Source: a bacterium 336/3 (GTDB taxonomy: Bacteria; Bacteroidota; Bacteroidia; Cytophagales; Thermonemataceae). Taken from it: a stretch of DNA of 64,000 bases. Positions 1 to 9,500 of the stretch are shown in pieces. The stretch spans positions 3,619,521 through 3,683,520 of the forward strand of contig LJIE01000001.1 in NCBI GenBank assembly GCA_001281695.1, read 5' to 3'. The notes beneath the pieces were generated by a model. It was given only the letters and a program-made list of their open reading frames with translations. It did no database searches and was not told where the DNA came from. The stretch's first letter is position 1, and every line of letters begins with the position of its first letter. Position numbers and translations under genes: made by a program.

Positions 1-1
1 C

Positions 2-643
2 ACTTGTGGCGAAGGTGGAGCTATTATTACCAATGATAAAAATTTATATCATTTAGCTGAACAGTTTTCTGATCACGGACATGACCATATTGGCGATAAC
101 AGAGGTATGGAACAACACCCTATCATTGGCTTCAATTATAGAATTGGTGAAATTAATGCTGCTATTGGACTTGCTCAGATTCGTAAAATAGATCAAATCC
201 TTGAACACCAACGCAAAAATAAGAAAGCCATGCATGACACATTGGCTAAGTTTTCGCAAGTGAGTTTCAGACATATTCCTGATGCTCAAGGCGATGCAGC
301 TACTTTTATGGATTTCTTCTTACCTGATGAAGCTACTGCAAGAGCAGTTGTACAAGCTCTTAAAAATGAAGGTGTTGGAGAGTTTACAGGTATTCAGTAT
401 TGGTGGGATAACCAGTATCATTATATCAGAAATTGGGAGCATATTCGTTCTCTCAAAACACCTATGAAATTGGTAGCTCATTTGCTTGGAACACCACAAG
501 ATTACGAAAATCTTGAAATTCCTAAATCTAATGATTTAATCAGTCGTTTGATTTCTTTGGTTGTGAAAATCAATTGGAACGATGAGCAATTGGCAACCCT
601 TACAGGTCGTATTGAAAAAGCCCTTAAAAGCGTTTTAGGATAG
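2..643 (+). CDS. DegT/DnrJ/EryC1-type sugar aminotransferase, C-terminal part
   Basis: The frame is open from base 2, so the gene starts before the window and about the last 213 residues are present. The first residues (TCGEGGAIITND) match the stretch just after the PLP-binding lysine of DegT/DnrJ/EryC1/StrS aminotransferases, so the lysine itself lies outside. The following GFNYRIGEINAAIGLAQ block is the usual 'R-x-x-E-hydrophobic-x-A-A' core of the family. These PLP enzymes transfer an amino group from glutamate to a keto-sugar. The DHGHDH segment and general look resemble the KdnA-type enzymes that make 8-amino-Kdo for lipid A cores, but this substrate assignment is only an inference. A perfect palindromic terminator follows the stop codon. 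Confidence 0.85.
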   Translation, partial: TCGEGGAIITNDKNLYHLAEQFSDHGHDHIGDNRGMEQHPIIGFNYRIGEINAAIGLAQIRKIDQILEHQRKNKKAMHDTLAKFSQVSFRHIPDAQGDAATFMDFFLPDEATARAVVQALKNEGVGEFTGIQYWWDNQYHYIRNWEHIRSLKTPMKLVAHLLGTPQDYENLEIPKSNDLISRLISLVVKINWNDEQLATLTGRIEKALKSVLG

Positions 644-671
644 TTATTTTGAAGAAACAAGATTTATAAAT

Positions 672-703
672 AAACCTATAAGGTTTTAAAACCTTATAGG
701 TTT
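672..703 (+). terminator. Perfect 32-base palindrome, probable terminator
   Basis: Bases 672-687 are the exact reverse complement of 688-703 (core CCTATAAGG / CCTTATAGG), lying 28 bases after the aminotransferase stop and followed by TTTTG. It can fold into a 12-14 bp stem with a TTTAAA-type turn, a good intrinsic terminator for the upstream gene. Such symmetrical elements are also often dispersed in Bacteroidota genomes, but no second copy was noticed in this window. Confidence 0.65.
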
Positions 704-728
704 TGATTAATTTATTTCCATTAAAATC

Positions 729-1229
729 ATGCCTACACTAATACTTTCTCAGACTCAGACACACCAAAAAATACGCCGATTAGCTTATCAGGTGTACGAG
801 CATCATTTTGAAGAAACAGAATTATATTTGGTTGGTGTAGAAAGTATGGGCTTACACTTAGCTCGTTTATTACAAAAATATTTGCAAGAGATTTCTCCTC
901 TGAAAGTATATTTAGAAAGTGTAAAAATAGATAAAGTAAATCCCTTGGAAGCTCCTATCATACTTTCTAAACCCATTGAAATATTTAAAAATCAGAATAT
1001 TATTTTAATTGATGATGTTTTGAATAGTGGTAAAACTATGTTTTACGCTTTGAAGCCATTTTTTGAAATTCCTATTAAAAAACTTCAAACATTGGTGCTT
1101 GTAAACAGAAATTATAAAAATTTCCCTATCAATCCTGATTATATTGGTTATTCGCTTGCGACTACACTCCAGAGCCATGTTTCTGTGGTATTAGATAGTG
1201 AAGCAGAACTTGGCGTGTATTTGAGCTAA
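729..1229 (+). CDS. Phosphoribosyltransferase-domain protein (PyrR-like fold)
   Basis: A 166-residue soluble protein with a type I phosphoribosyltransferase fold. The PRPP-binding motif is plain at residues 91-104 (IILIDDVLNSGKTM): two acidic residues followed by a small-residue loop. An upstream GVESMG stretch (36-41) corresponds to the pyrophosphate loop. Length and layout resemble PyrR or hypoxanthine phosphoribosyltransferase-like proteins, but the acceptor base cannot be decided from sequence alone, and a regulatory role without catalysis is possible. Its stop codon is only two bases from the stop of the convergent RDD gene, so there is no room for an intergenic terminator. Confidence 0.8.
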   Translation: MPTLILSQTQTHQKIRRLAYQVYEHHFEETELYLVGVESMGLHLARLLQKYLQEISPLKVYLESVKIDKVNPLEAPIILSKPIEIFKNQNIILIDDVLNSGKTMFYALKPFFEIPIKKLQTLVLVNRNYKNFPINPDYIGYSLATTLQSHVSVVLDSEAELGVYLS

Positions 1230-1231
1230 AT

Positions 1232-1744
1232 TTATGATTCAGTATTTTCTTCTTCAATTACTCCTAAATTGATAACTACTGAACTTGCTATTAAATCGTG
1301 GATGGAACGTCTTTTCTCATTAAAAAACATAGTTATCAGTTCTAAAATCAGCCATATATAAATAAAATATGAGCTGATATACCAAATAATAGTATTATCA
1401 TTCCATTCAAAAATAATTGCTATAATATCAAAAACTACAAATCCAACTCCTATCATATCTCTTATTACAGCCTCTTTAAGATTAAGAAGCCTATTTTCGT
1501 CTTTACATGACACCACTTTAATATTAGCATAGGCTTTTCCAATAGTCTGTCCATACTTTGTATGGGCATAAATGAAATATCCATAATAAAAAGCTTGTAG
1601 CATCACTATTATTACAATAAACAGCTGGATATCAATAAAGTTATTCTTAAAAACTAAAAAGTACAAAATTGCTTGAATCAAGAGAAATATGATGAAATCT
1701 ACAATAGTAGCTATCAAGCGAGGCAAGAAAGTATTGTATTTCAT
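1232..1744 (-). CDS. RDD family membrane protein
   Basis: About 170 residues with four hydrophobic segments. The start of the RDD domain is recognisable as FLPRLIATIVDFIIFLL: an Arg, then an Asp inside the first membrane helix, which gives the family its name. The YGQTIGKAYANIKVV segment in the middle is the other conserved RDD block, and a Glu/Arg-Asp pair opens the third helix. RDD proteins are integral inner-membrane proteins, some linked to ion or proton exchange; the role here is unknown. An upstream in-frame ATG at 1789 lies inside the peptidase gene; the ATG at 1744, four bases after that gene's stop, gives a normal RDD N-terminus and is chosen. Probably co-transcribed with the peptidase. 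Confidence 0.8.
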   Translation of the reverse strand: MKYNTFLPRLIATIVDFIIFLLIQAILYFLVFKNNFIDIQLFIVIIVMLQAFYYGYFIYAHTKYGQTIGKAYANIKVVSCKDENRLLNLKEAVIRDMIGVGFVVFDIIAIIFEWNDNTIIWYISSYFIYIWLILELITMFFNEKRRSIHDLIASSVVINLGVIEEENTES

Positions 1745-1748
1745 AGTT

Positions 1749-2981
1749 TTATTCAGGCAAATAAGTAAGTGTTGAGAATTGAGATTCATCTAACATTTCA
1801 TTGGCTACTTCCAAAATAGCTTCTGATGTAACTGTTTCTACCTGAGCAAAAACTTCTTTCAGAGATTCTATTTTTCCCATATCCAAAAGACTTTTTCCCA
1901 TCATGAGCATAAAACTCATGTTATTTTCCTCAGCCATAGCCATTTGACCTAAAACTTGCTGTTTGGTATTGTAGAGTTGTGTACTGCTCAGTTTTTGGTT
2001 TTTAAGCTTTTTTATTTCTTTGTAAACCAAACTATTAGCTTTATCTAAGTTTTTGTGTTCTGTTGCAAAATAAACTCCCCACTCACCTGTATCTGTATAA
2101 GGTGTATAAGACGATTCTACTCCATACACCAAGCCATTTTTTTCTCTGAGAGCTAAATTGAGGCGTGAATTCATAGCTGGACCACCCAAAAGATTATTCA
2201 AAATAAAAAATGGTACTCTTTTGAGATTGTGTAACGAATATGCTGTTCTGCCAATAGCCTGATGAGCTTGGGATATTGGTTTTGAAATTGTTTGTTGTGT
2301 TGTTGTGTATTTTTTGAAAGCAACTTTCTTGTTAGATGCCTTCAAAACAGGTAAATCTGTAAGATATTTTTGAGCAATTTTAAGAGCCTTTGAAAATGGC
2401 AGGTTACTCACAGATGAAAATATAACTCTTTTAGTATCAACATTTTCTTTAAAAAAAACCTCAAAATCTTTCTTTTTAAAAGTTGAAACTGTTTCAGGTA
2501 CACCCAAGATATTATTACCCAAAGGGTGCTTTCCAAAAATGATGGTATCAAAGTCATCTTGTAAAGATTCGTCTGGAGAATCTTTATACATGGATATTTC
2601 TTCTAAAATAACTCCTCTTTCCAATTCGATTTGTTTTTCTGGAAAAGTAGAATGGAAAGTTATATCTGTTAACAGACTTATTGTTTTTTCGTAATGTTTA
2701 TCTAAAGAAGATGCATAAAAGCATATTTTTTCTTTGGTAGTATAAGCATTTAATTCCCCTCCTACATTTTCTAAAGAGCTCAAAATTTGGTAGGCCGAAC
2801 GTTTGTGAGTTCCTTTGAAAGCCATGTGTTCCCAAAAATGAGCCAGTCCGATTTGGTGGTCTTGTTCGTTACGGCTACCTACATCCAAGATAAAACCTGC
2901 ATGAGCTATTTTTGTATAAGGAACATATTTATGAACAAAACGTATTCCGTTGGGAAATTCAAAGATTTCGTAGTTTTCCAT
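1749..2981 (-). CDS. M16 family zinc metallopeptidase (insulinase/processing-peptidase type)
   Basis: A 410-residue protein with the inverted zinc-binding motif HxxEH at residues 48-52 (HFWEH). The distal glutamate pair is at about 127-128 in the ERGVILEEISMY segment. These residues define an active M16 clan ME half. The second half (about 180-400) is the usual inactive M16_C partner domain with the conserved GxxxSRLxxxLREKxGLxYGVxS-like region. Size fits the single-chain bacterial M16B peptidases (PqqL/YmxG-like). There is no obvious signal peptide, so a cytoplasmic location is likely. It is the first protein gene after the tRNA on this strand, and the RDD gene follows four bases later. Confidence 0.92.
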   Translation of the reverse strand: MENYEIFEFPNGIRFVHKYVPYTKIAHAGFILDVGSRNEQDHQIGLAHFWEHMAFKGTHKRSAYQILSSLENVGGELNAYTTKEKICFYASSLDKHYEKTISLLTDITFHSTFPEKQIELERGVILEEISMYKDSPDESLQDDFDTIIFGKHPLGNNILGVPETVSTFKKKDFEVFFKENVDTKRVIFSSVSNLPFSKALKIAQKYLTDLPVLKASNKKVAFKKYTTTQQTISKPISQAHQAIGRTAYSLHNLKRVPFFILNNLLGGPAMNSRLNLALREKNGLVYGVESSYTPYTDTGEWGVYFATEHKNLDKANSLVYKEIKKLKNQKLSSTQLYNTKQQVLGQMAMAEENNMSFMLMMGKSLLDMGKIESLKEVFAQVETVTSEAILEVANEMLDESQFSTLTYLPE

Positions 2982-3006
2982 GAAAAAGATTTGCTTTGAA
3001 ACAAAA

Positions 3007-3029
3007 ATAACTCACCTGAGGTGAGTTAT
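3007..3029 (-). terminator. Hairpin terminator after the tRNA
   Basis: On the minus strand a 10 bp perfect stem (ATAACTCACC / GGTGAGTTAT) with a three-base loop lies 13 bases after the tRNA 3' end and is followed by TTTTGTTT. It fits an intrinsic terminator for the tRNA transcript, 26 bases before the peptidase start codon. Confidence 0.75.
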
Positions 3030-3042
3030 GATGCAAAAATAG

Positions 3043-3116
3043 TAGCGAAGACGGGAGTTGAACCCGTGACCTTCGGGTTATGAATCCGACGCTCTAACCA
3101 ACTGAGCTACCTCGCC
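3043..3116 (-). tRNA. tRNA with anticodon CAT (probably elongator tRNA-Met)
   Basis: The minus strand folds into a full 74-base cloverleaf: acceptor stem starting GGCGAGG, D arm GCTC...GAGC, anticodon loop TTCATAA (anticodon CAT), a five-base variable region and T arm ACGGG-TTCAACT-CCCGT. CCA is not encoded. The D stem has C11-G24 rather than the A11-U24 of initiators, and the acceptor end pairs G1-U72, so it is not a typical initiator. The anticodon stem has an A31-C39 mismatch. CAT may also be a tRNA-Ile read after lysidine modification; elongator Met is favoured but not proven. A strong promoter lies directly upstream. Confidence 0.93.
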
Positions 3117-3126
3117 ATTTAGGGTG

Positions 3127-3155
3127 CAAATATATATAAACTTTTTATACTCAAA
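3127..3155 (-). promoter_or_regulatory. Bacteroidota-type promoter for the tRNA
   Basis: On the minus strand TTTG (3152-3155) and TATATTTG (3127-3134) are separated by 17 bases, a full match to the Bacteroidota sigma-A consensus TTTG/TAnnTTTG. The -7 box ends about ten bases before the tRNA 5' end. Confidence 0.8.
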
Positions 3156-3204
3156 AAATATTTTGACATTTTTTTTATGTTTCGATAAAAAAAAAGGTTT
3201 CTGA

Positions 3205-3234
3205 TTTGTGGGGCAACTAAAATGTTTATATTTG
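3205..3234 (+). promoter_or_regulatory. Bacteroidota-type promoter for the START-like/permease genes
   Basis: TTTG at 3205-3208 and TATATTTG at 3227-3234 with an 18-base spacer match the Bacteroidota -33/-7 consensus exactly. The -7 box ends 24 bases before the ATG at 3259, giving a short leader. Confidence 0.8.
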
Positions 3235-3258
3235 CTTTCTTAGCATACAGGTATTCTT

Positions 3259-3654
3259 ATGGGAAAATATAAATTTGTAAAAGAATATGAAATCAAAGCG
3301 TCTGTCAAGATGCTATACCCTTATTTTTCAACAGCTTCGGGACTTACGGATTGGTTTGCAGAAAAAGTAAAATCTATTGACTCTCAAACATTTGAATTTC
3401 ATTGGGATAATGAAGACCATGTTGGCAAGATTGTTGCCCATAGAGCTGGTAAGTCTATTAAGTTTGAGTTTGTTCCTGAAAAACCCGAAGATATACGAGA
3501 TGCTCCATATATTGAATTTAAGCTGGATTTCAACGAAATGACTAGTACTACTTTTGTAAAAATTACAGATTACTCTTGGGAAACAGATATTGAAGAGCTG
3601 AATAAACTTTGGGATGGTTTGATTCATGCACTCCGAGAAACTGTAGGTGGCTAA
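3259..3654 (+). CDS. START-like (AHSA1/SRPBCC) domain protein
   Basis: A 131-residue protein with the START-like/AHSA1 fold: an N-terminal strand (KFVKEYEIKASVKMLYPYFS), the STASGLTDWFAEKV block typical of the family, and a C-terminal long helix ending in a WDGLIHALRETVGG segment. Such single-domain proteins are very common in Bacteroidota, where they are often annotated START-like; they form a hydrophobic ligand-binding cavity, but the ligand is not known. The N-terminal SRPBCC features and length are complete. It sits directly upstream of the LptF/G-type permease gene and shares its promoter; a lipid-related role is only suggested by this neighbourhood. Confidence 0.8.
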   Translation: MGKYKFVKEYEIKASVKMLYPYFSTASGLTDWFAEKVKSIDSQTFEFHWDNEDHVGKIVAHRAGKSIKFEFVPEKPEDIRDAPYIEFKLDFNEMTSTTFVKITDYSWETDIEELNKLWDGLIHALRETVGG

Positions 3655-3687
3655 TTTGACTATGAAAAATAAGTGATATTTAAGCAA

Positions 3688-5175
3688 ATGCGTTTTTTCA
3701 AAAAAATTGATTTATTAATTTTAAAAGCTTTTCTTCCTTCTTTTTTACTCACCTATTTTGTAGTAGTTTTTTTATTGTTACTACAAATGATGATGGGTTA
3801 TGTAGAGGAATTTGTAGGGAAAGATGTGGGTATGTGGACATTTATGAAAATGCTCTATTATTTTGCCCTTCATCTTACACCTTTAGCCCTACCACTTGCT
3901 ATTCTGCTCTCCAGCCTGATGGCTTATGGTAATTTAGGAGAACATTTTGAGCTTACAGCCATCAAAAGTGCTGGTATTTCGTTGGTACGTACACTTGTAC
4001 CTATTGGCTTGTTTGCATTACTGATTAGTGCTGTTTCTTTTTGGTTTAGCAATACAGTTGTTCCTTATTCTAACATCAAGGCATTCAGTACTTTATACAA
4101 TATTAAACAAACAAAGGCAACTTTAGATCTTAAAGAAGGTGTTTTTTACGATGGAATTCCCAATTATAGTATCAAGGTTGGAAAAAAATATCCTGATGGA
4201 AAAAGTTTAAAAACCATCATGATTTACACTCATCAAGATTTAAAAGGTAACAAAGAAGTGATTCTTGCAGATTCAGGAAAAATGTACACTATGTTGAATG
4301 GTGATTATTTAGTGATGGAGCTTTTTAATGGAAATTCTTATACGGAATATAGTGATGGGGCAAGTACCACAACTACCAAATTTGTACGTAATCAATATAA
4401 AAAAAGCAAACTCGTTTTCAGTCTTTCAGCTTTTAAAAATAGTGATATTCCTGACTCTCTTTTCAAGCACCATCGTTACATGAAAAATGTAGTGCAATTA
4501 CAAAAAGAGGTAGATTCATTTCGCCGAGAAATCAAAAACAACTATGACAAAGCTCCCAAAGATGTTGCTACTTACTATATTCAATATTCTAAAGAACTCA
4601 CTTGGGATAGTCTAACAAAAGCCACTTTTAACTATAAAATTGCTTATACTCCTCAATTTGCTGATTCTCTATACAATTATCGTTTTGATAGTACCAATAC
4701 TCGTTCTATTTTGCAACGAGCTCTGAATCAGGCTCGTTCAGTGAAAGGTTTTATAGAGTATCGTAAAGCACAGCAATTAGGTCATTTGGTTAATATTCGA
4801 GAACATGCCATTGAATTTCATAAGAAATTTACTTTTGCATTGGGCTGTTTCATCATGTTTCTAATTGGAGCTCCATTAGGCTCCATTATCAAGAAAGGTG
4901 GATTGGGGGTACCTATTTTGGTTTCTGTATTATTCTTTATTTTGTATTACACTACCAACATGTTTTTTGAAAAATGGGCTAAAGAGGGCTTAATAGATGT
5001 AGCTATTTCCATGTGGATTCCCAATACTATTTTTGTAATTTTTGGTGTTTTCTTCTTAATACAAGCTCGTAACGATTCAAGAGTTTTTGAAGTAGATAAT
5101 TATATTTTACTCTTCAAGAGAATTGGTAGAAGTCTTAAAATCATAAAAAAAGAGACTGAAACACAAAAGGCTTGA
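3688..5175 (+). CDS. LptF/LptG family permease (YjgP/YjgQ)
   Basis: About 495 residues with the LptF/LptG layout: three membrane segments near the N-terminus, a large periplasmic domain (roughly 120-380) and three more membrane segments at the C-terminus. The conserved LTPLALPLAILLSSLMAYGNL region and the LGxxFEL(T)AIKSAGIS coupling-helix motif are plain. LptF and LptG form the inner-membrane part of the ABC exporter that extracts lipopolysaccharide and hands it to the periplasmic bridge. Whether this is the F or the G paralogue cannot be decided. A GTG at 3673 is in frame, but the ATG at 3688 gives the usual MRFFKKIDLLIL start. Its TGA stop lies inside the terminator stem. Confidence 0.9.
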   Translation: MRFFKKIDLLILKAFLPSFLLTYFVVVFLLLLQMMMGYVEEFVGKDVGMWTFMKMLYYFALHLTPLALPLAILLSSLMAYGNLGEHFELTAIKSAGISLVRTLVPIGLFALLISAVSFWFSNTVVPYSNIKAFSTLYNIKQTKATLDLKEGVFYDGIPNYSIKVGKKYPDGKSLKTIMIYTHQDLKGNKEVILADSGKMYTMLNGDYLVMELFNGNSYTEYSDGASTTTTKFVRNQYKKSKLVFSLSAFKNSDIPDSLFKHHRYMKNVVQLQKEVDSFRREIKNNYDKAPKDVATYYIQYSKELTWDSLTKATFNYKIAYTPQFADSLYNYRFDSTNTRSILQRALNQARSVKGFIEYRKAQQLGHLVNIREHAIEFHKKFTFALGCFIMFLIGAPLGSIIKKGGLGVPILVSVLFFILYYTTNMFFEKWAKEGLIDVAISMWIPNTIFVIFGVFFLIQARNDSRVFEVDNYILLFKRIGRSLKIIKKETETQKA

Positions 5176-5194
5176 TAAATCAAGCCTTTTGTGT
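5161..5194. terminator. Bidirectional terminator between permease and amtB
   Basis: A 15 bp perfect stem (ACACAAAAGGCTTGA / TCAAGCCTTTTGTGT) with a TAAA loop fills the space between two convergent genes. The left arm is the last codons and stop of the permease gene; the right arm ends one base before the amtB stop codon. Both strands carry T-rich 3' arms, so it can serve both genes. Confidence 0.85.
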
Positions 5195-6553
5195 TTATAA
5201 ACTTTCTCCATGTTGACTCATATCCAATCCCATCAATTCATCTTCTGTTTTCACACGCATTGTTAATAATTGATTTGTAATGTGATATAAAATAAACGAA
5301 ACCGTTATTGAAAAACCTATCGTTATTAAAAGAGCAATGATATGATTGATAAAAAGTTGTGTTCCTCCATATAAAAGTCCATTTGATCCAGCCGAATTGA
5401 CGATGGTTGTTGCAAAAATACTGGTTAATAGCATTCCAACAGCTCCACCAACACCATGACAAGGAAATACATCTAAAGTATCGTCTAATGTTGATTTGTT
5501 TTTATAATGAACTACCAAATTACTAACAATACTTGCAAAAGTTCCTATAAAAATGCTTGTTCCAATACTTACAAAACCTGCCGCAGGTGTAATGGCTACC
5601 AAACCTACTACTGCTCCTATGCAAGCTCCCATGGCTGAGGGTTTTCTGCCTCTAATAGCATCAAAAAATATCCAACTCAACGCTGCGGAAGCCGAAGCTG
5701 TGTTGGTTGTTGCAAAAGCCAATACAGCCAAACCTGATGCAGAAAGTGCAGAACCAGCATTGAATCCAAACCAGCCAAACCATAACATTCCTGTGCCAAG
5801 CAATACAAATGGAATATTGGCTGGACTGTGTGTTTCCTTGGCCAAATGGCTTTGCCTGCGTTTTAAAAACCATGCTCCCACAAGAGCTGCACAACCTGCT
5901 GATAAGTGAACCACTGTTCCTCCTGCAAAATCCAGTACACCCATTTTTCGTAAAAAACCTTCTGGGTGCCAAGTCCAATGAGCTAATGGACAGTATACAA
6001 AAAGACAAAATAATACCATGAATAATAAATAAGAAGAAAAACGTACCCTTTCTGCAAAAGAGCCTGTAATAAGAGCTGGTGTAATAATGGCAAATTTGAG
6101 TTGAAACATGGCAAAAAGCAGTAACGGAACAGTTGGCGAGAGTTGTTCATGAGTTTGTGTTCCAACTCCTTTAAACATCATAAAAGTAAATGGATTACCA
6201 ATAAAGCCTCCCACAGAATCGCCAAAAGCCAAACTAAACCCAACAAAAACCCAAACAAGACTAATCACCCCCATAGCTATAAAACTTTGTAGCATAGTGG
6301 ATATGACACTTTTCTTACCTACCATACCACCATAGAAAAAAGCTAACCCTGGTGTCATCAGTAATACCAAACCTGTGGCTGTAAGCATCCAAGCTACATC
6401 AGCCACTACTATTTTATTATCATTTGCAAACCACGATGCATTTATAGGCTGCAATACTCCTACAATACTTATCAAGCAAAGTAGCATGAAAGGGATAAGC
6501 CACATTTTTTGTTTTTTAGCAACACTATTGCTAAAAGTGATTGAACTTTCCAT
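5195..6553 (-). CDS. amtB: Ammonium transporter, Amt family
   Basis: A 452-residue membrane protein with about eleven transmembrane helices. The Amt signature DFAGGTVVHLSAG is at residues 208-220; Asp208 and the pore histidines His216 and His366 correspond to the conserved Asp and twin-His residues of Escherichia coli AmtB. The ADVAWMLTATGLVLLMTPGLAFFYGGMV helix and the phenylalanine-rich gate are also present. An extra hydrophobic stretch at 17-36 is probably a signal peptide. It moves ammonium across the inner membrane. It lies 39 bases after gltB on the same strand, consistent with one nitrogen-assimilation transcript. No glnK-like PII gene follows it; a bidirectional terminator does. Confidence 0.96.
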   Translation of the reverse strand: MESSITFSNSVAKKQKMWLIPFMLLCLISIVGVLQPINASWFANDNKIVVADVAWMLTATGLVLLMTPGLAFFYGGMVGKKSVISTMLQSFIAMGVISLVWVFVGFSLAFGDSVGGFIGNPFTFMMFKGVGTQTHEQLSPTVPLLLFAMFQLKFAIITPALITGSFAERVRFSSYLLFMVLFCLFVYCPLAHWTWHPEGFLRKMGVLDFAGGTVVHLSAGCAALVGAWFLKRRQSHLAKETHSPANIPFVLLGTGMLWFGWFGFNAGSALSASGLAVLAFATTNTASASAALSWIFFDAIRGRKPSAMGACIGAVVGLVAITPAAGFVSIGTSIFIGTFASIVSNLVVHYKNKSTLDDTLDVFPCHGVGGAVGMLLTSIFATTIVNSAGSNGLLYGGTQLFINHIIALLITIGFSITVSFILYHITNQLLTMRVKTEDELMGLDMSQHGESL

Positions 6554-6592
6554 AATTTTGACTTTTTTAATTTTGAAGAATTTTAGCTGGAT

Positions 6593-9500
6593 TTATACTT
6601 TAATAGTTGTTGTTAAAATAGTTTCAGGGTTCTGAAGTGTTTTGCACATTGATAGAGGTAAATACTTTTTCATTTTGTATTTTTCTATGTCCCAATTTGC
6701 CATAATTTCTTTTGCTAAAACGCTTTGAGTATCTTGTTCATAATCCTGTAAAAGCTCATATAATTGCCACCAATCTTCATCAGAAATAGAAGCTTCTTGA
6801 ATATACTCTTGATTGATATATTTCTCATTACTATTAAGAATCCAAAGTTCCCCACCTGTCATACCTGAGCCTACATTATAGCCTGTTTCACCCAGTATCA
6901 CCACTTTTCCTCGTGTCATGTATTCGCAAGCATGCCAGCCTGTTCCTTCTACGATAGCTACTGCACCACTATTACGAACAGCAAATCTATCTCCTGCTTT
7001 CCCTGCTACATAGAGTGTTCCTCCAATTGCTCCATACAAAGCACAATTACCAATAATCACATTGTATTGTGGTTCTAAAACATTGCTTTCAAAAGGCACA
7101 ATGACCATTTTTCCCCCAGAAATAGATTTAGCAACCGAGTCGTTGGCTTCTCCTTCTAATTTTACATTCAATCCATCTGTCATAAATACACCAAAACCTT
7201 GCCCAGCACTTCCTCTAAAATTCAAAGTAATTGTATTATTAAACACTTTATTTTCTGTATTTGGATTGATGATTTTTTGATGTAACTTCCATGCTATTTT
7301 GCCTGCTAACGTTGCCAAAACTGCTCTATCTGTATTTTGAATAGCATAAGAAAGAGTAATATTTTCATTTTGGGCTAAGGCTTCACGAGTATCATTGAGA
7401 ATAGTTTTATTGAGTGTTCCCACCTTTTCATAAAAAAGGTTTCTTTGTCTAATCAACAATGATTTTGTTACAATGGAGGAATAGTTTTTTTGTGAGAAAG
7501 TTTGATATTTTTCATCAAATTGCCCAAGAAAATTTAACTGAATATTGCGTTCCTGAATAAATTCAAGGTATTTATCTTCTATATCCAGTAAATCTATTCT
7601 TCCAATCAGTTTTTTGAGATTCTCTACTCCTAAAAATGCTAATTGTTTACGAACATTTTGAGCTAAATAAGTAAGCATTTGAACGATATGCTCAGGCGAG
7701 CCTTTATACTTGGCTTTAAATTTCTCATCATGTGTGGCAATACCTGTCGGACAAGTATTTTTTTCGCATATTCGAGCCATGATACAACCTTGAGCAATCA
7801 AGAGTAATTTACCAAATTCAAACTCTTCTGCCCCTAAAATAGCCGCAATAATAATATCTTTACCTGTTTGCAAACCTCCATCTACTCTTAAAATCACATT
7901 TTCTCGTAGCTGATTTTCTACAAGAGCTTTGTGTACTTCCCAAAGGCTTAATTCCCAAGGTATTCCAGCGTGTTTCATAGACGAAAGTGAAGCAGCTCCA
8001 GTTCCTCCATCTCCTCCAGAAATATGAATAATATCTGCTCCTGCCTTTGCCACTCCAACTGCAATCGTTTCAATTCCTGCTCCTGAAACCAGTTTTACAT
8101 TCACTTTTGCATAAGGATTAATCTGTTTGAGTTGATATATGAGTTCCTTTAAGTCTTCGATACTATAAATATCATGTAAAGGAGGTGGTGAAATTAGATC
8201 TACTTGTGTGTTGGAATGACGAGCTTTCGCAATACTTGTTGTAACTTTTATGCCCATCAGTTGCCCACCTTCCCCTGGTTTTGCCCCTTGAGCTATTTTA
8301 ATTTGATACTCATTTGCAGAAATCAGATATGAGGCATCCACACCAAAACGTCCTGAAGCTATTTGTTTGATAGCAGGAAAAATTGCATCTGAATAATAAT
8401 AGGGGTTTTCGCCTCCTTCACCTGAATTGCTACGTCCACCTATTTGCTTCATAGCCAAAAATATATCTCTTTGAGCTTCCGCAGAAATAGCTCCAAAAGA
8501 CATCGCACCAGCTCCAAAAGTTTTTAAGATTTCTTCTGATAATTGAACATTATCTATATCAATTGGAGCATTGTCAGGAGTCCATTTCCATAGGTGTCGA
8601 ATGTGAACAGGAATATTTACATCTGATTCTTCTAAAAACTTTTCGTAAAGACTTATATCATCCAAAGAAATATTATTTTTTCGGGCTAATTGGTGTATAT
8701 TCTTTGATATTTGGGCTGTAAAGTCATGGCGTTCACCTAAAAGTCCTCTTGGGTGCTCTTTATAGAAGTAGCTGTTATAAATCTGATTTTCTTCTGTATT
8801 TTGGGCAATTTTCTGATGCTTTTGAATAATTATATCTACTATTTGATTTATACTTATTCCACTCAAATAAGCTGTTGTTCTTGGAAAATATTTATGAACT
8901 AGGTCAAAATCCAATCCAACAACTGTGAGTAATTGAGAGTTTTCGTAGCTTCTGACCACCGAAATACCCATTTTAGACATAATTTTAAGCAAACCTTGTT
9001 CTAAGGCTTTGATGAGATTTTTTTCTTTTTGAAAAGATGATAATTGCTCATTTTTATCTTGAAAATTCTGAGCAATTTCTAAAGCAATTCGAGGGCAAAC
9101 AGCAGAAGCCCCCAAAGCGATACAAGTAGCTACATGATGTGTAGCCCTAATTTCTCCAGAATCTACTACCAAACTGACTGCCAAGCTCAAACCTGCTTGA
9201 TGCAAAACTTCTTTACAGACCCTCAAAGCCAGTACACAAGGAATAGGCAAGTAGTTTTCAGAAGCGTTTTTATCTGTGAGTATAACAATTGAATAATTCT
9301 TTTTTGTACAAGTTAATAACTCATTTTCAATTCTTTGAATCGTTTCTTTGAAGCCTTCTACACCTTTGTTTATATCAAAACAGAAATCTATTTCCAAGGC
9401 TAATATTCTACTTTTTTCGTGTTTAATTTGAGAGAAATTTTGTAGATATTCCAATTGTCCTAAGCTAAGAATTGGACTTTTGAGTTCAAATGCCACAGGC

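Noticed and set aside
282-467. Plus-strand frame of 61 residues in the aminotransferase
   Set aside because: Alternate frame inside a well-supported gene.
5553-6021. Plus-strand open frames in the amtB region
   Set aside because: They overlap a clear amtB gene in antisense, have odd composition and no known family.
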